Shown here one piece after another: positions 11,226 to 21,877 of a stretch of 64,000 nt of DNA; the first letter of the stretch is position 1; every line of letters begins with the position of its first letter. The position numbers were made by a program, and so were the translations under genes. Where the stretch lies: assembly GCF_003265705.1 (NCBI RefSeq), contig NW_020313057.1, positions 4,567,075-4,631,074 on the forward strand, read 5' to 3'. The notes under the pieces were generated by a model. That model searched no databases and had not been told where the DNA came from. It saw only the letters and a list, made by a program, of their open reading frames with translations. Source of the stretch: Callorhinus ursinus. Its lineage: Eukaryota; Chordata; Mammalia; Carnivora; Otariidae.

Positions 11226-11787
11226 TGAGTAGAAAGGATTAGACTGGATGATCTCTAAGATTCCTACAGATCTAATATCATAAAAATATGGGACTCCAGC
11301 CTAATTTCTACAAGAAGTCCAGACTTAACTGTAATGTGACTTTTATCCCAGACATGCCCACATGTAATCTTGGCAAATCATTAAAACCTCAAGCAAAGAC
11401 ATCTACCGATTCTACTATAATTTGACATAACTGAATCCAAGCAATTAGAAAGCTAGCCCCTCACAGATTTCCAGGAGGTGAGAGAGAGTTGAAGCAGAGC
11501 ATATGTCAGCATGCAGGGAGTCGTGGGCAAAGGTAAGGAAAGTTCTGGCAACCAGGGTCATGCAGATACTTTACCTCATATGCCATTTAATTCTTACAAC
11601 CATAAAAGGAGCATGATGAAGAAGTTAAGACTTACGGGGTTCCAGATAAATGGAGAGCAACCATCTGTCTCTGTCGCTCTCACCTCTTAGCAGAAATGAC
11701 TACCAGCTGAACCGACCTCACCTGGACCAAGAGATTTGTTTTTCTAAATGAGATGGGCTCTCCTATATAAAAGGAAGGAAGGGGGTA
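11226..11787. other. Unique sequence with a faint antisense MIR
   Basis: Positions 11555-11630 (ACTTTACCTCATATGCCATT, then ATTCTTACAACC) resemble a reversed MIR core but are short. Nothing else is recognised. Confidence 0.4.
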
Positions 11788-11932
11788 GGGGGCGCCTGGG
11801 TGGCTCGGGTCAGTCAAGCATCTGCTTTCAGCTCAGGCCATGATCCAGTCTGCTTCTCCCTCTGCCTCTGCCCCTCCTCCCTTGTGCTCTCTCGCTCTCT
11901 CTCTCAAATATATAAATAAAATCTTTTAAAAA
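11788..11932 (+). mobile_element. CAN-SINE with internal deletion
   Basis: Head GGCGCCTGGGTGGCTC and an altered A-box region are followed by GGCCATGATCC joined directly to AGTCTGCTTCTCCCTC. The B box and roughly 45 bases after it, present in other copies, are missing. The tail is AAATATATAAATAAAATC. Confidence 0.9.
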
Positions 11933-13041
11933 GGAGGGGGGAAAGCACATTTTGGCTACTGCCATCTTGGGTTTGTCATCTCTAAAGCAAGGACCTTTCC
12001 AGCCTAATGCAGCACCCTGATGGTGCCTGTCCCCATACAGCCCTCACTGCTGTGGGCCAGGTTCCTTCCTGCTTACACACCTTACTCCTTCCCCCCCTCT
12101 ACTTGGGCTATTTCAGGAAGAAAAATGGCCTTCCACTTTAGCTTCTACAAAACCTAAGCTTCTGGCCAACTCAAATACTTCCCTGACCACTCAAGCCATG
12201 CTTCTCTCTCCTTTCCCTAGAGTAGGCTGTTTAGGCAGAAGGGCCCAGGTGCCAAACTGATGGGGTTCAAAATCCAGCTGTCCACCACCCCCCTTGCAGG
12301 AGAAAGGAACAGACCTATTTTTCCTATTCTTCCTGCTAGATACAAGTGGAAACCCTAGGCATTAGACATAAAAAGATGCTGCAAGGTGGAAGGGAAAAGA
12401 CAGACTAGCTAGACACCTCAGGATCTGAGGCACAGCATGGCGGTGCACTCCCTGGCTTTTCTCTATGCCTCATATATCCCAGATTTGGCGCTGGAAAAAG
12501 TGGCATCCCAGAAACACCAACGGGTGCAGACCAAAAGAAGCCCCAACAAATCCTGCTTTTTCTCTAGCCAAAAGACCAGGTTGGGGGCAAGCTAGCAAGA
12601 CAAAACTTTTAGACCATAACCACTTGACTACAGCTAAATAGTGCAGATAAAAACTTGTGGCCCGTCATCGCCCATACCAGCAAAGGTCAAGGGGGGAGCC
12701 TAGACTTGTAACCTTGTGAGGCTATACAAGGTCCCCCAACACCTTCGCCAAGTACTCAAAGAAGGCCAGGTAAGGAGCTGAGACTTTCATCTCCACTGGC
12801 TAGTAATAAGGGCTGCATCCACCCTTTGCCTCCATCTTCCCTGCAGTGTCAATGGAAACCACAGAGGTAGGCTATACTTCTGTCCTTACCTGACAATAAT
12901 GGTAGCCACCCTCACCCCCACCCCTCCACCCCCAAGAAGGAAACGTAGTGGTGAACCTGGACCTCTATCTCCTTCCATTTGGCAGTAATCAGGTGGCACT
13001 CACCCCCTTCCCCTGCTAGAGTAGTGTCAGCAAAGCCATCT
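11933..13041. other. Mixed old sequence, possible L2 and L1-like pieces
   Basis: Positions 12000-12230 weakly resemble an L2 3' region (GCCAACTCAAATACTTCCCTGACCAC). Positions 12740-13040 (GGAGCTGAGACTTTCATCTC, then CTGCATCCACCCTTTGCC) remind me of a 5' region of old L1 elements and precede an L1 ORF2 on the same strand. I cannot confirm either. No gene is seen. Confidence 0.4.
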
Positions 13042-13057
13042 AAAATAGAAGGTTTGA

Positions 13058-13240
13058 GGGTGCCTCAGTTGGTTAAGCGTCTGCCTTTGGCTCAGGTCAT
13101 GATCTTGGGGTCCTGGACTGAGCCCAGCATTGGGCTCCCTGCTCAACGGGGAGCCTGCTTCTCCCTCTTCCTCTGCCCCTTCCCACCCCCACTAGTGGCT
13201 CTCTCTTTCTCTCTCAAATAAATCAATCATTTTAAAAAAT
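13058..13240 (+). mobile_element. CAN-SINE, 16-bp TSD with one mismatch
   Basis: The head is shortened to GGGTGCCTCAGTTGGTTAAGCG, losing the GGGTGGCTC stretch. The body and the AAATAAATCAATC tail are normal. The flanking AAAATAGAAGGTTTGA (13042-13057) and AAAATAGGAGGTTTGA (13241-13256) form the target duplication. Confidence 0.92.
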
Positions 13241-13309
13241 AAAATAGGAGGTTTGAATAATATCTAAAGTCTCATAAGGTAATACAAAAATGCCCAGTAA
13301 CAACAACAA

Positions 13310-15573
13310 CAACTTTTAGAACTAATAAGTGAGTTCAGCAAGATCTCAGGATGCAAGAAAAACCTGCAAAAGTCAATTGTAGTTCTGCATACTAGCAGTG
13401 AACACATGAACACCAATATTTAAAATATAATACCATCTACAGTCCCTCAGAAAAAAAAAGTACTTTGGTAAAAATCTAACCAAACATGTGCAGGACTGAT
13501 ATAATGTAAAGTACACAGTCCTGATTAAAGAAATGGAGAGACATACCATGTTCACAGACTGGCAAGTTCAACATGGCAAAGATGTCAATTCTCCCTAAAT
13601 CAATATACCAAGTTATGCCTCTCAAAATCACAGCATGATTTTTTGTGAGTGGAAACAAGGTTGTTCTAATATCTATATGTAAAACAGCAAAAAAAAAAAT
13701 GAGGATACAGCTAAAGTCATTTTGAAAAAGGAGAATTTTGAAAAAGAAGTGGGAGGAGTAACGTCACTTGAAAGACTTACTATCTAGCTACAGTAATCAA
13801 AAGTGTGGTACTGAAAGGGCAGCGGACATGTAGACCAATGGAATAGTACGGAGAATGCAGAAATAAACCCAGCTATATATACCCAACTGATTTTTGGGAA
13901 AGCTGCAAAAGCAACTCAATGAAGAAAGCCTTTTTAACACATGGCGCTCAGGCAATTGGAGCAAAAGGCAAAAATATTGAAGCAATAGGCAACAACAACA
14001 AAAACCCTGATCTAAGTCTCACATCTTATACAAAAATTAACCCAAAATGGATCACGAGGTTAAGAGTAAAGGTTAAAACCATAGAACTTTTAGGGGGAAA
14101 AAAGACAGTAGAAAATTTTTAGGATCTAAGTCTAGGCAAAGACTTTTAGGCTTGACAAAAGTATGACAGATTTAGAAAAAAATGTGATAAATTAGACTTC
14201 ATCAAAATTAAAAACTTTTGCTTTGTAAAAGACCTTGTTAGGAGGATGAAAAGACAAGCTACACAGTGGAGAAACTATTTGCAAACCACATATCCAACAA
14301 AGGACTACTATACTCAGACTATATACTAGATACTTGGACTATATAAAGAACTTCCAAAACTCAACACTAAAAAAGCAACCAATCCAAACAGAACACGGGC
14401 ACAAAGCAACATTTCACCTAAGAAGTAAAAAGATGGTGAAAATACACATGAAAACGTGCTTGACATGTTGGTCATTAGAGAAATACAAATTAAAACCACA
14501 ATAAGATACCATTACACACCTATCAGGATGGCTAAAATAAAAAACAGTGACATCATCAAATGCCGGCAATGCAAAGACACTGGATCACTCATACATTGCT
14601 GGTGGGAATGTAAAATGGTACACCTACTCTGGGAAACAGTTTGGCAATTTCTTAAAAACCAAACATGTAACTACTATATAACCCAGCAATTGAACTTCTG
14701 GGCATTTATCCCAGAGAAATAAAAATTTATGTTCACTCAAAAACCTGTACACAGAAGTTTATAGCAGCTTTATTTTTAATAGCTTAAAAAATGGAAACAA
14801 GCCAGATGTCCTTCAACGGGTGAGTAGTTAAATAAACTGTGGTCCACCCATTCCACGTAATACTTCTCAGCAATAAAATGGAATGAACTATTGATACATG
14901 CTACAACCTGAAAGAATTCCCAGAGAAAGCTGAGGGACAAAGACAATCCCAAGGTTACATATGTATGTATAACATTATAATGTTAATTTATGTATATAAA
15001 TACATGTTAAGCACATGTATAATTTCACAACATTATTTTAAAAATAAAACTATAAAAACAGAGAACAGGGGCCCCTGGGTGGCTCAGTCAGTTAAGCATC
15101 TGCCTTGGGCTCAGGTTATGATCTCCTTGGGTCCTGGGATGGAGCCCCAAGTCGGGCTCCCTGCTCAGCGGGGAGTCTGCTTCTCCCCCTTTTTGTGCCC
15201 CTCCCCTGGCTCATATGCTCTCTCGCTCTCGCTCTCTCTCTCTCTCGTCTCAAATAAATAAATAAAATCTTAAAAAAAAAAAAAAAAAAGAAAGAAACAG
15301 AGAACAAGTTCCAGGTTGCCAGCAGTTAAGGAGGGGCTGGGAGCAGAAAAAACTTGAGTATGTTACAAAAGCCCACTATGAGGGATGCTGGAATCTTCTG
15401 TATCTTGACCGTATCCTTGTCAATATCCTGATTGTGACATTGTACTTCAGTTTTACAAGATGTTACCACTGGTAGAAACTGGGTAAAGGATTCATGAGAT
15501 CTCTCTGTATTATTTCTTGCAATTGCATTTGAATCTATAATAATCTCAAATAAAATGTTTGCGTTTTTTAAAA
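13310..15573 (+). mobile_element. L1M element, 3' half (ORF2 and 3' UTR)
   Basis: A sense-strand L1. Blocks run from the region after the reverse transcriptase domain (TTCAGCAAGATCTCAGGATG, GAAATGGAGAGACATACCATG, TCTCCCTAAATCAATATACC) through the ORF2 C terminus. An 88-codon frame at 14456-14722 preserves the HCWWECK motif but is cut by stops on both sides. The 3' UTR (TGTTACCACTGGTAGAAACTGGG, CTCTCTGTATTATTTCTTGC) ends CTCAAATAAAATGTTT near 15573. A young SINE splits the 3' UTR. The 5' part, with ORF1 and the endonuclease and RT core, is absent or unrecognised. Confidence 0.9.
15068..15294 (+). mobile_element. CAN-SINE, young, 12-bp exact TSD
   Basis: A full-length copy with a (CT)n body and an AAATAAATAAATAAAATCTT tail. 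AAACAGAGAACA is identical at 15056-15067 and 15295-15306. It interrupts the L1M 3' UTR. Confidence 0.96.
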
Positions 15574-15574
15574 A

Positions 15575-15724
15575 TCCATCTCTGTGTGAATTTGGTCAAG
15601 TTATTCCATGCCTATCTATGCCTCAGTTTCCTCAGGAGTAAAACAGAGGTAATAGTAATAATAACACCAACCTCATAAAATTATTGTGATATTGAAGAGT
15701 TTACTATATAGTAAATATTTAAAG
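15575..15724 (+). mobile_element. MIR SINE 3' part
   Basis: TGTGTGAATTTGGTCAAGTTATTCC, TGCCTCAGTTTCCTCAGG, GAGGTAATAGTAATAATAAC and CCTCATAAAATTATTGTG give the MIR core order. A SINE is inserted just past it. Confidence 0.85.
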
Positions 15725-15736
15725 AGAGTTTAGCAG

Positions 15737-15934
15737 GGGCGCCTGGGTGGCTCAGTCGTTAAGCATCTGCCTTCGGCTCAGGTCATGATCCCAGGGTCCT
15801 GGGATCAAGACCCACATAGGGCTCCCTGCTCAGCGGGAAGCCTGCTTCTCCCTCTCCTACTCCCCCTACTTGTGTTCCCTCTCTCATTGTGTCTCTCTCT
15901 GTCAAATAAATAAATAAAGCCTTTTAAAAAAAAA
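15737..15934 (+). mobile_element. CAN-SINE, 12-bp TSD
   Basis: A full-length copy. AGAGTTTAGCAG (15725-15736) and AGAGTTTAGTAG (15935-15946) flank it with one mismatch. Confidence 0.95.
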
Positions 15935-15974
15935 AGAGTTTAGTAGATTTTACTCAAAAAATACTAGCCCCTAT

Positions 15975-16030
15975 TATTTCAATCAATAATTCAAAAGTAT
16001 TTACTGAGCACCTGCTATAGGCCAAGACTC
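15975..16030 (-). mobile_element. L2 or MIR antisense terminus fragment
   Basis: AAAGTATTTACTGAGCACCTGC and TATAGGCCAAG are the reversed shared 3' end of L2 or MIR (AGGTGCTCAATAAAT). Too short to choose between the two families. Confidence 0.5.
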
Positions 16031-16069
16031 AATAATTTCTTTAAAAATCAGCATCTCATCTTGGGAGGT

Positions 16070-16311
16070 AGTACTACATAGTAGTGAAAGCACAGATTTC
16101 GGCATGAGCAAAGAAACCTGGATTTAGAACCCCAACACCACCATCATTCTTGCTGTGCATCCTTGGGCAACTTACTTAACCACTCTGAACTGCTTTTTCT
16201 TTAACACTAAAATGGAGTGAATACTACACACTCATAAAGTTATGAGGACTGAGGTGATGCATGTAAATACCTGCCACATAGCAAATCATCAATAAATGAT
16301 AACTATTTGTA
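16070..16311 (+). mobile_element. MIR SINE
   Basis: GTAGTGAAAGCACAGATTTC, TCCTTGGGCAACTTACTTAACC, TTTAACACTAAAATGGAGTGAA, GTTATGAGGACTGAGGTGATG and CACATAGCAAATCATCAATAAATG give a nearly complete MIR. A SINE was inserted exactly at its 3' end. Confidence 0.88.
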
Positions 16312-16449
16312 GGGCACCTGGGTGGCTCAGTCAGCTAAACATCTGACTCTTGAACTCAGCTCATGTCTTGATCTCAGGGTCGTGAGTTCAAGCCCTGCAT
16401 TGCACTCCACATTGCAGCCTACTAAAAAAAGAAAAAGAAAAAAAAGAAG
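16312..16449 (+). mobile_element. Short-form CAN-SINE, 14-bp exact TSD
   Basis: Head GGGCACCTGGGTGGCTCAGT, B-box region GTCGTGAGTTCAAGCCC, and a short body ending CTACTAAAAAAAGAAAAAG. GATAACTATTTGTA is identical at 16298-16311 and 16450-16463. Confidence 0.94.
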
Positions 16450-16504
16450 GATAACTATTTGTATGATGACTTATATATTCTCTTTATTGTTACTTTCTTT
16501 CCAC

Positions 16505-16613
16505 GAGTTTTAAGCTTCTTGAGAACATAGTCCTCTGTTTTTTTCTCATGAATCCCTCTTGACACCAAGGATAATGTGATACACACATATAGTGTTCAAT
16601 AAGTACTTGCTAT
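16505..16613 (+). mobile_element. L2 LINE 3' end
   Basis: TAAGCTTCTTGAGAACATAG, then CTCATGAATCCC and AGTGTTCAATAAGTACTTGC follow the L2 terminal order (GAGGGCAGGGACT, CCCAGCGCC, GTGCTCAATAAATATTTG). Confidence 0.6.
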
Positions 16614-16935
16614 AAAATAGAATAATCTGGCAATCCTTAATGAAATGCCTTCTCTTGAATATAAGGCCTGAGGAAATTCCCCTCCAAGTCCAAGAAGGGG
16701 CTGGTACAAGGGTAAGCGTTACGATACTCTTCATGGAGGCAGGGGGGCAGGGCAACCCACACACCCATCTCTAGGGAGATGGAGAGTAGAACGGAGCGAA
16801 AGCTGCTAAAATCAATGAACTGGAGGGAAATACAGTCACATGGCCAGATGTTAGAAACAGTGTGAATTAAAAATAGTAAGACACAGAATGGGGTTTATTT
16901 AAGAATACCACTCATGAAAATAAAAACACAAACTC

Positions 16936-17062
16936 GGCACGCCTGGCTGACTGAGTCAGAAGAGCGTGTGACTCTTCATCTCGGGGTCATGAGTTCAAGC
17001 CCCATGTTGGGAGTTGAGATTACTAAAAAATAAATAAATAAACTTAAGAAAAACCAAAACAA
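16936..17062 (+). mobile_element. Short-form CAN-SINE, 15-bp TSD
   Basis: Head GGCACGCCTGGCTGACTGAG, then GTGTGACTCTTCATCTCGGG and GTCATGAGTTCAAGCCCC, with a tail AAAAAATAAATAAATAAAC. TAAAAACACAAACTC (16921-16935) and TAAAAACACAAATTC (17063-17077) differ at one base. Confidence 0.93.
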
Positions 17063-17077
17063 TAAAAACACAAATTC

Positions 17078-18474
17078 ACTCACACACACCTACACCCACA
17101 AAACGACGAATTTGAGGAGGATGCTCATGTTTTAAAGAGATAGATCAAATCCGTTATGGTGGGTACCAGTGGACAGGAAGAACGGAGGTCAAAGATGATG
17201 AAGATTTTTAAAAAACAAAAAAAGACAAGGAAGAGCCTGGAATCCGCTGTTGCTGACAAGCTACAGACTTAGACGATATACTTAAGTCACCCCTCAATAC
17301 TTGGGTCTGAAACAAATACGAATTGCATCCAAAATAAATAAGGAATTATGTACATAATGATAGTGTTCCACCCCAGACCACATGGGAGAGGCAGGAGCTA
17401 AAGAGACCACTGTGAATTTTCATTTCAAAATAAATGTGAACTACTCTATTCCAGTTACAGATGTTATACCACAAAATCAATATTTTGTAAAACACCTATA
17501 GCTCCCTCTTCCTTTTTGCAAAGTCACTAGGAGGATTTCAAGAACGTCGCCATTGGAAGCAGCATCTCAGTGCCCCTAGTGTGTGCTTCTCATTTCTGTT
17601 TCTCCTGAACCTTCAGTATTTTTATCGCTGGTGAATCAGAGACACACAACCTGGAGGAGTGAAAATAATACGGTTGGAATCTCAGCATCTGGAAAAGCTG
17701 AAGGAAGGGTGTGCGCGCCACTCGGGGTCCCTTGCACTTGGTCTCCGTGGTCAGAACCTAGATGGCGGATGGGATGGAAAATTACTTGTTTCCTTGAAGT
17801 TAATGAACAGCTCTTCCACATGCAGGAAATACAAATTGCCATGCCATGGGCTTCCTCCTTTTCCGCACATCAGAGCACCCCTACCTGCCTGTCACACAGT
17901 GGCTCATTCTCCCACTCCAAGTAAAGGCTGAGGCTAATTAATATATTCTGGAATAGGAAAAATGGTGATTGGTAATCCCTAACATTAATGATGCCAATGT
18001 GAACAGCAGGGATTTCTGGAATGTGGGATTCGGAATGTTTTTCCCCTTTTTGCTGTTACACTTTTCCTAATTTGTCTCCTATGAACACACATTGCTTTGG
18101 TCACTGTGGGGGAAAAAAATTTTTTTTAAATGAAATAATAGCACCAATTAATCAGTTAGAAGGCTTAAAAATCGTGTTTCCTTTGGTGCACCAGTAACTG
18201 TATTGCAAAGCATAAGTGCATTTTCAACTAATAAACTATTCTAAATCCCCTTGGCCACGTGTGTCCTTGAGGGGAAAAATCTCACCTGGTGTATGAGATG
18301 CTCATGGTGTAAAGTGCTTGGATGATTATAAGATGTCTTGAGCTCCTGTGACTAGACATGGCCAAACACTAAGAAAGCAATCCCAGAGCTAAATCTCCTG
18401 CCACCCCTTCTCCCTGCCCTGCCCCCAAAACACACAGGCAATTTACTTAAAAAATACAATGAAGTGGGTGTCAT
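17078..18474. other. Unique sequence, no gene supported
   Basis: Contains a 113-codon plus-strand frame (17583-17924) overlapped by 90- and 68-codon frames. None shows a domain, and no repeat is recognised. Confidence 0.5.
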
Positions 18475-18690
18475 ATGACTTAGTGGCTAAGGGTGTGGAC
18501 TCAGGAGGCACATTTGCCTGGGTCCCCACCCTGGTTCCTCCACTCCCTCACCGTCAAGCTTCAGTCAAGATATTTGCCCTGTCTGTCCCCTGGGTTTTTC
18601 TGTGATGGGTGAGTAAAAACAGGGGCTGATTTGAGAATTAAATGAGCTAACACATAGAAAGGATGTCGAATAGTCTGGAGAACCAGAAAC
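18475..18690 (+). mobile_element. MIR SINE
   Basis: TTAGTGGCTAAGGGTGTGGACTC, CCTGGGTCCCCACCCTGGTTCC and GGGCTGATTTGAGAATTAAATG, then GAGCTAACACATAGAAAGG, follow MIR order. The middle is degraded. Confidence 0.75.
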
Positions 18691-18850
18691 ATCACTAACT
18701 GTGTAATTATTTGTCAAGATAATTAAAAGTTCTGTTAGTCACTCAATTTCAAAACATTCTATAAGAAATATAATATTTGTTTGCCCATAATCCTACTTCC
18801 TTAACATGAAAACCAATTTCATTTCTTTGTATTTCCTTACCAGTTTTTAA

Positions 18851-18860
<10 letters not shown>

Positions 18861-18888
<28 letters not shown>
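18861..18888. repeat. (CA)14 microsatellite
   Basis: A perfect CA dinucleotide run of 28 bases, preceded by CTATATATTA. Confidence 0.97.
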
Positions 18889-18892
<4 letters not shown>

Positions 18893-19084
18893 TTCCTTTC
18901 CTCGGTTCCATTTCCAAAGAGGGGCAAAGAACTTGAACAATTCTCTTCCAGAAACTACACTTGATGGAATTAAATACTCAAATATATTTCCATATTTAGA
19001 TTGCAATGGAATATAAAAACTGAAGAACCCCATAAGAGTCAAAAGCAGTGAGTTGAGCTTCTTCTGCTTCTAACTATTCAAGGC

Positions 19085-19420
19085 TCTCAATCACCTGAGA
19101 ACTTCATGCCTGGTCCCATTCTGCCTCCTCCCTCCAACCTGCCAGTCACAGACTCCTGGCTCACCCCTAATACCCTTCCAGGTTCTCGGGCTTTCTATAG
19201 GCCCCTTCTTCTCAGTCCTTCCTCCCAGCTCCTTCTACCAACCCTTAAAACTCACCTCAAATGCTGCCTCCCCTGAGAACACCCAGGTTCGATTGCCCGT
19301 GGCATGGATGATTAGTCAGGAATGTGTTTCTCTCACCATGCTATGTTGTAATTATTTGGGCACATGGCTTTCTTTTAAGATCGGAGACTTTCTGCTGATT
19401 CTTCCTGGTCAGCAGTTTCT
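19085..19420 (+). mobile_element. L2 LINE 3' region
   Basis: CCTGGTCCCATTCTGCCTCC, AACTCACCTCAAATGCTGCCTCCCC and GTTGTAATTATTTGGGCACATGG, then TTTAAGATCGGAGACTTTC, match the order of the L2 3' region up to the usual ATCAGAGACT-type block. The extreme end is missing. Confidence 0.7.
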
Positions 19421-19852
19421 AACGTCATGGTGGTCTGGCCGCCACTCAAAGAATCAGAGGACATGAGACACAACTGCTTTCCTGTATTTTTAACAGGATG
19501 TAGCCCTGGGGCACTTGCATGTTGGTTTCTGCATGGCGAATGGGCTCTATGGGGAAGGAGGAGTATGCAAGTGGGTGGCGACTAGTCACTTGCGGGAAGG
19601 CAGGATGGAGGGTCCCAGTGGTTTATCACAGACCTCTCCACATAGGCTCCGTTCAAATTAGTCTAAAGTCAGCCAGAAAGGCAAAAAATTATGTTTATGG
19701 TAGTCAAAATTTCCCTTGGAAATTCTTTAAATTGCCCATAAAGTATGGTGCACATATTTTTATATATCTAGCCCAATATACCAATACATATTTAGAACTT
19801 AGTAATATATAAAACTATAGGTATTGCATAATAGAGAGGACTCACTATATAC
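19421..19852. other. Unique AT-rich sequence
   Basis: No gene or repeat recognised. A 97-codon frame (19519-19812) has no domain. The last bases form the left target duplication of the next SINE. Confidence 0.5.
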
Positions 19853-19869
19853 AAAAAATAACTTTACAG

Positions 19870-20055
19870 GGAGCCTGGGTGGCTCTGTCGGTTAAGTGTC
19901 TGCCTTCAGCTCAGGTCATGATCCCAGGGTCTTAGGATCCAGCCCTGCATCAGGCTCCCCGCTCAGTGGGAAGCCTGCTTCTCTCTCTCTCACTCCCCCT
20001 GCTTGTGTTCCCTCTCTCACTGTCTCTCTCTCTGTCAAATAAATAAAATCTTTAA
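19870..20055 (+). mobile_element. CAN-SINE, 17-bp exact TSD
   Basis: Full length, with head GGAGCCTGGGTGGCTCTGTC. AAAAAATAACTTTACAG is identical at 19853-19869 and 20056-20072. A second SINE in the opposite orientation starts immediately after its right duplication. Confidence 0.95.
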
Positions 20056-20079
20056 AAAAAATAACTTTACAGTATTTTT

Positions 20080-20268
20080 TAAAAGATTTTATTTATTTGA
20101 GAGAGAATGAGCAGGGGCGGGTGCCAGGGATGAAGGAGAAGCAGACTCCCCGCTGACTCACAAAGCAGGGAGCCGGATGCAGGGATCGATCCCAGGACCC
20201 TGAGATCATGATCTGAGCCGAAGGCAGATGCTTAACCTGCTTAACCGACAGAGCCACCCAGGCACCCC
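20080..20268 (-). mobile_element. CAN-SINE, antisense, tail-to-tail with the preceding copy
   Basis: TTAAAAGATTTTATTTATTT opens it and GAGCCACCCAGGCACCCC closes it. The flanks ACTTTACAGTATTTTT (from 20064) and ACTTTACGGTGTTTTT (from 20269) form an imperfect target duplication with two mismatches, sharing ACTTTACAG with the first SINE's duplication. The body carries a short duplication (CTTAACCTGCTTAACCG). Confidence 0.93.
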
Positions 20269-20402
20269 ACTTTACGGTGTTTTTAATCACATGAAAGAGA
20301 GGTGCATACGATTGAATATGCTCTCATTGAGTGTATATATAATGTAAATCCACAGTTTAATATTCTCATCACTGATCTGAGAGCAACAGTTTGGGCATGA
20401 CA

Positions 20403-20625
20403 AGAACAATGACATTTATTGCTACATGCCAAACTCTGTGCTAAATGCCTACAAGTATTAATTAATTCAATTTTCACAACCCAGTGAGCTAATAAGTACT
20501 ATTATGATGCCACTTTACAGAGGAGGGAACTGAGACACACAGAGGTCAAACCACGGCTCAAGGGGACACGGCTACTAAGTGGTATGAGAACTGAGGCAGC
20601 CCAGCCCGCCAACCATGCCCTACAC
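20403..20625 (-). mobile_element. MIR SINE, antisense
   Basis: AATGACATTTATTGCTACATGCC, TTAATTCAATTTTCACAACCC, TTTACAGAGGAGGGAACTGAG and CACGGCTACTAAGTGGTATGAG give a complete reversed MIR order. Confidence 0.88.
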
Positions 20626-20981
20626 TAACTGCCTCCCTTAGCTGTACATGGACAGAGCCTATGTGTGTGGTGGGGGAGATCCTGTGGGTTTCAGTTGAAA
20701 ACAAACTCAAATAAGACAAAAATGCGATGTGGCTGCCAAAAAAAGTGTGATTCTTGGACCACTCCAACCCTTGCTCCAGAATGGCAAGGAGAGGTCCCAT
20801 CGTACGTTTGCTGGAAAGATCGGCTCACATTTGAAGTACTGGGAGTTGACTCCTGTGATATTTCTAAACCAAACACATTAGGAGATGGGCCAGGGGTGTG
20901 GAATAATACATGTGATCGGGGAACGGAGGGGACGAAGGGAGTGGTGTGCAGGGTGCGGGGGAAACCAAAGGAGGCAGAAGA

Positions 20982-21210
20982 ACCCGGAGTTCCAGCACGG
21001 ATTCTGGAATCAGCCTCCCGAGCTTACTGGGCAAGACACATTTTCCTTTTTGCCTCTCGGTTTTCTTCCCTGTAAAATAGGGATCTTATGGTTTACCTTG
21101 AAAAAGTCTTACAAAGATTAAATGAACTGGTACACAAAGCCCTACGCAGAGCACTTGACCCATAGACAGGACTCAATAAAATGATCCATCACTGTCAGCA
21201 TTATTACATA
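20982..21210 (+). mobile_element. MIR SINE
   Basis: ATTCTGGAATCAGCCTCCCG, TTACTGGGCAAGACAC, TTCTTCCCTGTAAAATAGGGATC, GATTAAATGAACTGGTACAC and AGCACTTGACCCATAGACAGG follow MIR order. Frames of 136 and 78 codons that end in it are not credible genes. Confidence 0.85.
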
Positions 21211-21650
21211 GTAGCAATGGGAGGAGTCTACAAAGCCGGAGATTCAGACATAAGAATCCATTTCCTAATAGTTAAATTGTCCCAATAAAGGGCACTGCCT
21301 TGTAAGGTAGTAACCCCTCCACCGTCCTGCCCATGACTTGACAGATAATATCCCGACATTGGAGGGTGTTACTCAGATGGCGGTCTAGGAACCTTTCATC
21401 TGATGTTTTTATGAACCAATGATTCCACAACTTCACAAGTAGGGTCACATATCCAAGCCGAAAATAGAAGTAACAGAGGAATAAAATAAGTAAAATATAT
21501 GCCTTTAGCTTCAGTTTAGTTTAGGTCAATGCCCTTAAATCTTACCATGCTTCTAATGGCTTTTCACTTTATTTACTTTTTAATCCTTTTAAAAAAATAA
21601 GACATAACCAGTCGTTTTAGAAGAAAGAGAGTTCACAAAGCTAAGTGGTC
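21211..21650. other. Unique sequence
   Basis: No gene or repeat recognised; AT-rich towards the right end. Confidence 0.5.
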
Positions 21651-21877
21651 ATCATGCCTGGGTGGTGCAGTCAGTTAAGCGTCCCAGCTCTTGGTTTTGG
21701 TTCAGGTCATGATCTCAGGGTCCTGGGATCTAGCCCCACGTTGGGCTCCCCGCTTAGCAGGGAGTCTGCTTAAGTGTCTCTCTCCCTCTCCCTCTGTCCC
21801 TGCTTGCACGCTCTCTCTCTCTCTCTCAAAAAAAAAAAAAAAAGAATGAATCTTTAAAAAAAGAAAAAAAGAAAAAA
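21651..21877 (+). mobile_element. CAN-SINE, older subfamily
   Basis: CATGCCTGGGTGGTGCAGTC head, CCAGCTCTTGGTTTTGGTTC (a TCTTGGTTTTGGCTCAGG-type body), GATCTAGCCCCACG B-box region and a (CT)n stretch, ending in A-rich sequence with TGAATCTTTAAAA. I could not fix the target duplication. Confidence 0.9.

Noticed and set aside
14456..14722. 88-codon frame with HCWWECK motif as a gene
   Set aside because: It is a fragment of L1 ORF2 within a 3' half element, bounded by stops.
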